This document shows, one piece after another, positions 5,234 to 8,402 of a stretch of 8,402 bases of DNA; the stretch's first letter is position 1; every line of letters begins with the position of its first letter. Below the pieces are notes generated by a model that saw only the letters and a program-made list of their open reading frames with translations, did no database searches and was not told where the DNA came from. The stretch spans positions 1 to 8,402 of the forward strand of contig MEMY01000049.1 of NCBI GenBank assembly GCA_001768965.1, given 5' to 3'. Source of the DNA: an archaeon RBG_16_50_20. GTDB taxonomy: Archaea; Thermoproteota; Bathyarchaeia; 40CM-2-53-6. Position numbers and translations under genes: made by a program.

Positions 5234-5492
5234 AGGTCGCGGATTTACTTTTGGTCTTTACCGTTATCGTGTCTGGGTCAGGGTTGGGGTTGAGCTTCCG
5301 ACCGCACACTGGACAGGATATCAGTCTGTCTGCAACTTCGCGCGGTTGTCGTGAGGAAAATCCTAGTTCTCCGCCTTCAAAAGCTCCGTCAACGCCATTA
5401 TGGTAAAGCAGGGTTCCGCAGCCTGCGCAGACATAGTTTATTCCAGGCTTACCTAGCATTTCAATAGTGTCTAAGACGACTTCTGAGGTCAT
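5220..5492 (-). CDS. Small zinc-ribbon protein, archaeal type
   Basis: The product has 90 residues with a zinc ribbon: C22-AG-C25 in NYVCAGCGTLLYHNG and C60-PV-C63 in ISCPVCGRKLNPN. The spacer holds a Gly-rich loop and a helix (PREVADRLI). The CxxCG.LLY...CPxCGRKL pattern is typical of small archaeal zinc-binding proteins of unknown function, often near transcription or translation genes; nothing here fixes the partner. The C-terminus is Thr/Lys/Ser-rich and probably disordered. ATG 5490-5492 is the start; the Shine-Dalgarno is weak. It could be transcribed with the coiled-coil gene at 5763-6584, but the 270-bp gap with inverted repeats argues for a separate unit. Confidence 0.7.
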   Translation of the reverse strand: MTSEVVLDTIEMLGKPGINYVCAGCGTLLYHNGVDGAFEGGELGFSSRQPREVADRLISCPVCGRKLNPNPDPDTITVKTKSKSATFRPS

Positions 5493-5546
5493 TCAGATTC
5501 CTACTCATGCCACGCCAACCTGCTCTTGCCTCTAGCTGGGAAAATG

Positions 5547-5640
5547 CCCACCGTCACCGTTCTTGGTGGGATCGGGTTACATCACACCATTGTCCTATTG
5601 TGAACAGTATAGGGTCTCGCGTGGAAAGGCCATGCGAGAC
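5547..5640. other. Cluster of three inverted repeats in intergenic DNA
   Basis: Three elements follow each other. CCCACC (5547-5552) pairs with GGTGGG (5565-5570). CCTAT (5594-5598) pairs with ATAGG (5609-5613) inside a 20-bp imperfect palindrome. An 11-bp stem, 5614-5624 with 5630-5640, encloses a 5-nt loop; 10 of its 11 pairs are Watson-Crick, and the remaining pair is G-U if read as plus-strand RNA but an A-C mismatch as minus-strand RNA. The second and third touch each other. They occupy the gap between two minus-strand genes. A plus-strand small RNA, a processing site or a regulator-binding region is possible. Confidence 0.45.
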
Positions 5641-5762
5641 ACGAGAACGACGATTTGCGGAAAGCCATTCAGCATGCTCTTAACCTACGCAGCTTAGCGT
5701 TCGGGCTCGCGGATCATACTCTCGCCCAGGCCTTCCGCGCCCTTTTCAACCTCCAGGAATCA

Positions 5763-6584
5763 CTAAAACCACCCGTTGAGCACCCGTTGACCACAAGCGT
5801 CGCAGAACACAGCCCGAGACTCCAACTGCCTTCCACAGTAGGGGCAGGGTCTGGCGGTACGGCTGCGGCGGAATATCTCGAAGATACTTCGCGAGGCGCC
5901 CTTCTCTGGGGTCGGCTCATGCGGTTGCGGAGGCGGCTGGGGTTTTTCTTTGGCCTCTTGTCTTTGGGCTTCCCTCTCTCGCTTTTCGCTCTGGAGTTGG
6001 AGGTTTTGCTGCTCGAGGGATCCACGAAGCTTCTGAATCTCCAATGAGCTCGCTAGGAGTTTCTCCCGTAACGTGCGAACCTCAGCCCTGACAGCTTCCA
6101 TTTCGTTTCGGGTTGCCTCCCGTTCTTTGAGGGCTTCACGAACGTGTTGTTGTAGTCGGTTTCTGGTGTCTTGCAACTCAGCTCTCAATGCTGAGGCTGA
6201 TGAGTCGAGAGGTCGGTTTTCTGTGAATTGGGTTTGCGGTTTCGGTCTTGGCGTTTCTTCCCTCTGAGCGGTCCCTGCGGGGGGTGGTATTTTGTAGCGA
6301 GTGCTGTCCATGAACGGGTTCTGCCGCTTCTGTGCTACCTTTTCCTCCAGGTGGGCTCCTCCGGGTTTGATCGCGTCAAACTTCGCCTTCGCCTCCTTCG
6401 AGTACTCGTCGGAGAGAGCAGCTGTGCGCCGAAGCCCAAACACAATTATGCCAATGATTAGTGCGGCGAAACCAACGCCCACTAAGAGAACAAGGAATAT
6501 GTCAACCTCGCCGAGTTGCAATGGAAGCGACGGAAGCATTTGATGTAACGCCAAACCCTCGACAAATTCAAGTAATAAGACCAT
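5763..6584 (-). CDS. Membrane-anchored coiled-coil protein with C-terminal zinc ribbon
   Basis: From ATG 6584 the product has 273 residues. One membrane helix lies at about 29-51 (IFLVLLVGVGFAALIIGIIV). It is followed by a Pro-rich, polar linker (85-128), a long coiled coil (about 131-214, rich in Glu, Arg, Gln and Leu heptads such as LRAELQDTRNRLQQHV), a second Pro-rich hinge (215-226) and a zinc ribbon with C247/C250 (CPYC) and C261/C264 (CDAC). Anchor, rod and ribbon suggest a scaffold that holds a small binding domain away from the membrane. I know no named family with this order. The open frame extends to TTG 6707, but that extension is basic and unlike protein; ATG 6539 is a shorter option. 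It is divergent from the 6771 operon. Confidence 0.7.
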   Translation of the reverse strand: MVLLLEFVEGLALHQMLPSLPLQLGEVDIFLVLLVGVGFAALIIGIIVFGLRRTAALSDEYSKEAKAKFDAIKPGGAHLEEKVAQKRQNPFMDSTRYKIPPPAGTAQREETPRPKPQTQFTENRPLDSSASALRAELQDTRNRLQQHVREALKEREATRNEMEAVRAEVRTLREKLLASSLEIQKLRGSLEQQNLQLQSEKREREAQRQEAKEKPQPPPQPHEPTPEKGASRSIFEIFRRSRTARPCPYCGRQLESRAVFCDACGQRVLNGWF

Positions 6585-6694
6585 CGCAACCGAAGCGTTA
6601 TGAGCAGTCCTGCTCGGGCGAGAAAGTCGAGCGCTTTCAGGCAAGATACGCCCTGGATTTCGCAAGATGAGCAATCGACGAAACCACAGGGGTT

Positions 6695-6703
6695 GCTTTA
6701 ATA
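6695..6703. promoter_or_regulatory. TATA-like box in the divergent promoter region
   Basis: GCTTTAATA is identical to the candidate box at 3401-3409. For the plus-strand operon it lies 67 bp before ATG 6771 and would give a leader of about 45 nt that includes the Shine-Dalgarno. Read on the minus strand the core is ATATTAAAG, which could equally serve the coiled-coil gene with a leader of about 85 nt to ATG 6584. Confidence 0.35.
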
Positions 6704-6770
6704 TCAACTAGGAAATTCGCTCTAGGATCATTCGAGACAAAAACAACGTGTTCGAAAAGGGGGCTGTTGG

Positions 6771-7139
6771 ATGGCATATAATACAGACGCATTGGATGAA
6801 GAGTCCCGGCAGCTTCTCGTTGCGAGCGTAAACGAGAGTCTGAGTAGCATCGGTGAAAAATTCAAGGAGGCTATCATCCGCCATGTCAACCGGCGCACGG
6901 GCCTCACGCTGAATGATGTAGTCGACAGGCATCGGGATTTCATGGCGCCCGTCATAGAGATCCTTGGGAAGGGGGCCGTGCATGTTCTTGAAGTTGATAT
7001 GGCAAGACGTTTCTACAATAAACTTGGCTTGGTCTTTGTCGAAACGGGTGGACACGGGTTGGCAGGATACTTGGAGGAAGCGAAAAAGCAGCTTCTAGAG
7101 CGCAGGTCAAAGGATCGGTTTGGAAAGGGATCAGAATGA
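6771..7139 (+). CDS. NitrOD5-like protein, paralog 3, first gene of a two-gene operon
   Basis: The product has 122 residues. It aligns with paralogs 1 and 2 along its length: LLVASVNESLSSIGEKFKEA (15-34), IIRHVNRRTGLTLNDVVDR (35-53), FMAPVIEILGKGAVHVLEVD (57-76), MARRFYNKLGLVFVE (77-91) and GLAGYLEEAKKQLLERR (96-112). It is the most divergent: VPR is replaced by VVDR and FGKG by LGKG. The start is ATG 6771, backed by a strong AGGGGG (6758-6763) 7 nt upstream. The last codons overlap the ATG of the membrane gene at 7136 (ATGA), so the two are translationally coupled. By inference it is the cytoplasmic partner of that membrane protein. Confidence 0.7.
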   Translation: MAYNTDALDEESRQLLVASVNESLSSIGEKFKEAIIRHVNRRTGLTLNDVVDRHRDFMAPVIEILGKGAVHVLEVDMARRFYNKLGLVFVETGGHGLAGYLEEAKKQLLERRSKDRFGKGSE

Positions 7140-7903
7140 AGATGAGAATCGGTGAAATTGGAGCCCTCGCTGGAACAATCTTCGCTATCTTGTTCTACGC
7201 TTCTGCGCAAAGGACGTACACGTTAGAGTTGTTCTCCAATTTCGGATTGATCGCATACATGGGCGCCGCCGCGACAGTTGGCGTCATTGTCTTCCTTCGT
7301 CTTGGTCAATCCAAGATGACGCGTATCCTGCTTGGATTTGCGTTGGGGCTTGTGTTTTGGTTGCTGGGTTTACTAGTCTACAGTTATGCATACTACGTTG
7401 TAGACACGGGCTTACCGTATCTATCGTTGGCGGACTTTTTCTACCTCCTTACTTACCCAGCGATTATTTTGGGAGCTGCGGGGATACTTCGCATTTGCGT
7501 CCGCTCTTTGAGCAAGCAGGCTTGGATCGCGGTAGTGGTCTCAAGTCTATTGCTCTACGCGCTTGACGTAATCTACGTAATTCCACCATCGATCACGGAT
7601 TTGACAACGCCATTGGAAATTATTGTGACCGTGCTATACCCAACGTTGGATATCGCCGTCTTCCTCCTCCTCTTTCCAATATTCTTCGCAATGAGAAAGG
7701 GAGTCTTTGAGACCTCGTTCGCCTTCATATCCTTGGGAGCGGTGTTACTTGCGTTAGGCGATTTGTTTTACACGACACTAAACGTATCATCTCTATATTA
7801 CGACGGGCACCCACTCGATCTCCTGCTCTTCTTCGGATGCATCAGCGCAGGATATGGTTTCTGGCGTCAATATGCCGACCTAAAATCGATAGGAGAGCGC
7901 TGA
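7136..7903 (+). CDS. Eight-TM sensor-like membrane protein without output domain
   Basis: The product has 255 residues and about eight membrane helices (near 7-24, 36-56, 63-89, 98-121, 129-149, 160-185, 192-215 and 227-246). Motifs include PYLSLADFFYLLTYP (94-108), LYALDVIYVI (140-149), LYPTLDIAVFLLL (167-179), LGAVLLALGDLFYTTLN (200-216) and HPLDLLLFFG (225-234). These PxxSLADxxYLxxYP, YPxLD and LGDLxY motifs are those of the multi-TM N-terminal module that precedes GGDEF, PAS or kinase domains in many bacterial and archaeal sensors; I cannot give its family name with certainty. Here it ends after helix 8 with a 9-residue tail. Start ATG 7136 overlaps the upstream stop, with AAGGGA at 7125-7130. 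Asp 90, 100, 144, 172 and 209 sit in or near the membrane. Confidence 0.75.
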   Translation: MKMRIGEIGALAGTIFAILFYASAQRTYTLELFSNFGLIAYMGAAATVGVIVFLRLGQSKMTRILLGFALGLVFWLLGLLVYSYAYYVVDTGLPYLSLADFFYLLTYPAIILGAAGILRICVRSLSKQAWIAVVVSSLLLYALDVIYVIPPSITDLTTPLEIIVTVLYPTLDIAVFLLLFPIFFAMRKGVFETSFAFISLGAVLLALGDLFYTTLNVSSLYYDGHPLDLLLFFGCISAGYGFWRQYADLKSIGER

Positions 7904-8015
7904 ACAGCACAGATCGTTTGGGTGCCTGATAGTTCGAGCCATCGCGAGGAATATTTCTTGCGGGTAGTAAGGATGGCGAGGACCGTGATGCTTTCCCATT
8001 GGTCTGAGCCGAGTC

Positions 8016-8050
8016 GTGGGCAACGTTTTTAGCCCACTCTCGGGGTGGGC
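8016..8050. promoter_or_regulatory. Triple GTGGGC/GCCCAC element around a TATA-like box at vapB
   Basis: GTGGGC (8016-8021), GCCCAC (8032-8037) and GTGGGC (8045-8050) alternate in orientation with spacers of 10 and 7 nt. The first spacer contains GTTTTTA (8025-8031), about 30 bp before the GTG start at 8059, where an archaeal TATA box for a leaderless or short-leader transcript should be. Toxin-antitoxin operons are usually repressed by their antitoxin at dyads over the promoter, so this is a good operator candidate. As RNA the middle arm could pair with either outer arm. Confidence 0.5.
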
Positions 8051-8058
8051 CATATTGG

Positions 8059-8316
8059 GTGCGACAGACGACAGAGTTGGTCGTGGATAGGAAACATAGG
8101 GTTACCATCCCTCGGGAGCTGAGAAGGCATCTGGCAATAACTGCTGGTTCGAGGCTTGAAGCTGAATTGAGTGGGGTTAAGATTGTGATCAGGAAGTCGG
8201 TTCCAGTGAAGAATCCGACGGAAAAAATGTGGGGGCTCGTTCCGAGAGAAAAAGAGGCGAATCCCAAGAAGCAGGCGCGACGTGCAATCGCGATGAGGAA
8301 GAGGTTGAGAAGATGA
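8059..8316 (+). CDS. vapB: AbrB/MazE-type antitoxin of a VapBC module
   Basis: The product has 85 residues. The N-terminal swapped-hairpin AbrB domain is clear at 5-48: TELVVDRKHRVTIPRELRRH (5-24), then LAITAGSRLEAELSGVKIVI, matching the VDxKGRVTIPxELRxxLGIxxGSxLxVxxxxxxIVI pattern. The C-terminal tail has PTEKMWGL (53-60) and a very basic end (KKQARRAIAMRKRLRR), the region that in VapB proteins wraps the PIN toxin. It binds its own promoter as a dimer in known members and neutralises the toxin. GTG 8059 starts it; no Shine-Dalgarno is obvious, consistent with a leaderless mRNA. The toxin follows 3 nt after its stop. Confidence 0.85.
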   Translation: MRQTTELVVDRKHRVTIPRELRRHLAITAGSRLEAELSGVKIVIRKSVPVKNPTEKMWGLVPREKEANPKKQARRAIAMRKRLRR

Positions 8317-8319
8317 CAT

Positions 8320-8402
8320 TTGAGGTTTGTTGAGACGAATGTCTTTCTTTACGTGATAAATGCCCACCCTGAGTTCGGCATTAACGCGAGGAGAATTCTG
8401 GA
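8320..8402 (+). CDS. vapC: PIN-domain toxin VapC, N-terminal fragment at window edge
   Basis: Twenty-seven codons are present before the window ends. From TTG 8320 the frame reads RFVETNVFLYVINAHPEFGI and then NARRIL. The F-V-[DE]-T-N-V-F-L-Y start is the first strand of a PIN ribonuclease; the usual first catalytic Asp is replaced here by Glu5 (VETN instead of VDTN). TTG 8320 is the only start in frame between the antitoxin stop (8314-8316) and the conserved strand. GAGG at 8301-8304 is a weak, distant Shine-Dalgarno, so translation is probably coupled to vapB. The rest of the domain and the other acidic residues lie outside the window. Confidence 0.8.
   Translation, partial: MRFVETNVFLYVINAHPEFGINARRIL

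Noticed and set aside
5655..6047. 130-residue plus-strand frame with hydrophobic C-terminus
   Set aside because: It is antisense to the coiled-coil/zinc-ribbon gene; its Leu/Phe richness comes from the complement of Glu/Arg/Gln codons.
6584..6707. N-terminal extension of the coiled-coil protein to TTG 6707
   Set aside because: The added 41 residues are Arg/Pro-rich without structure, and the TTG coincides with the TATA-like box.
6708..7055. 115-residue minus-strand frame
   Set aside because: Antisense to NitrOD5-like paralog 3, which has a strong ribosome-binding site, operon coupling and family motifs.
7842..8267. 141-residue minus-strand frame
   Set aside because: Antisense to the end of the membrane gene and to vapB, which has an unmistakable AbrB domain.
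1..8402. CRISPR array, insertion sequence, rRNA
   Set aside because: No regularly spaced direct repeats of 24-40 bp, no transposase motifs or long terminal inverted repeats, and no rRNA-like conserved segments were seen.

Overview
The window looks like an accessory or signalling-rich stretch of an archaeal chromosome, most likely from the Nitrososphaerota/Bathyarchaeia side. This is an inference from gene content: proteins of the NitrOD5 type (a helical output domain named from Nitrosopumilus), a DUF6659-type protein with the MREGV signature, small CxxC...CxxC zinc ribbons, a DUF5658-like membrane protein, an RTIQL...DDIIRKL mini-antitoxin, and an AbrB-type VapB followed by a PIN toxin. Many starts are GTG or TTG. 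Shine-Dalgarno sequences are clear for some genes and absent for others, which have TATA-like boxes close by. There is no bacterial housekeeping gene, no rRNA, no convincing tRNA and no CRISPR array.

Layout. Position 1-410 (-) is the N-terminal half of a membrane-bound PAS sensor cut by the window edge. A divergent region with two CTGTW dyads exactly 30 bp apart separates it from a TTG-started 50-residue antitoxin-like gene (581-733, +). Next come a zinc-ribbon gene (839-1075, +) and a convergent unknown gene (1152-1370, -) with an 8-bp inverted repeat between them, then about 310 bp without a gene. A 50-residue single-pass membrane ORF (1681-1833, +) overlaps tail-to-tail with a DUF5658-like gene (1820-2161, -). 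The first NitrOD5-like paralog lies at 2256-2813 (-). Between 2814 and 3464 are small dyads, a 12-bp tandem duplication and a reading frame broken by three in-frame stops (2906-3319), probably a pseudogene. Then follow two small convergent unknown genes (3465-3695 + and 3716-3970 -), the DUF6659-like gene (4218-4571, +), a strong hairpin (4628-4655), the second NitrOD5-like paralog (4856-5233, +) and a convergent zinc-ribbon gene (5220-5492, -). After an intergenic cluster of inverted repeats (5547-5640) comes a TM/coiled-coil/zinc-ribbon protein (5763-6584, -). Divergent from it is a two-gene operon: NitrOD5-like paralog 3 (6771-7139, +) overlapping by 4 bp an 8-TM sensor-like membrane protein (7136-7903, +). 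The window ends in vapB (8059-8316, +) and the start of its PIN toxin.

How the genes may work together. Three divergent NitrOD5-like proteins, a PAS membrane sensor, an orphan multi-TM sensor module and a DUF6659/roadblock-like protein in about 8 kb suggest a signalling neighbourhood. The most interesting unit is 6771-7903. A membrane module usually seen in front of GGDEF or kinase domains here has no catalytic domain and is translationally coupled to a free-standing output-type domain, so the pair may be a split membrane sensor plus output device. This is a hypothesis from gene order and family resemblance. A second point of interest is the triple GTGGGC/GCCCAC element around a TATA-like box just upstream of vapB, a good candidate for its autoregulatory operator.
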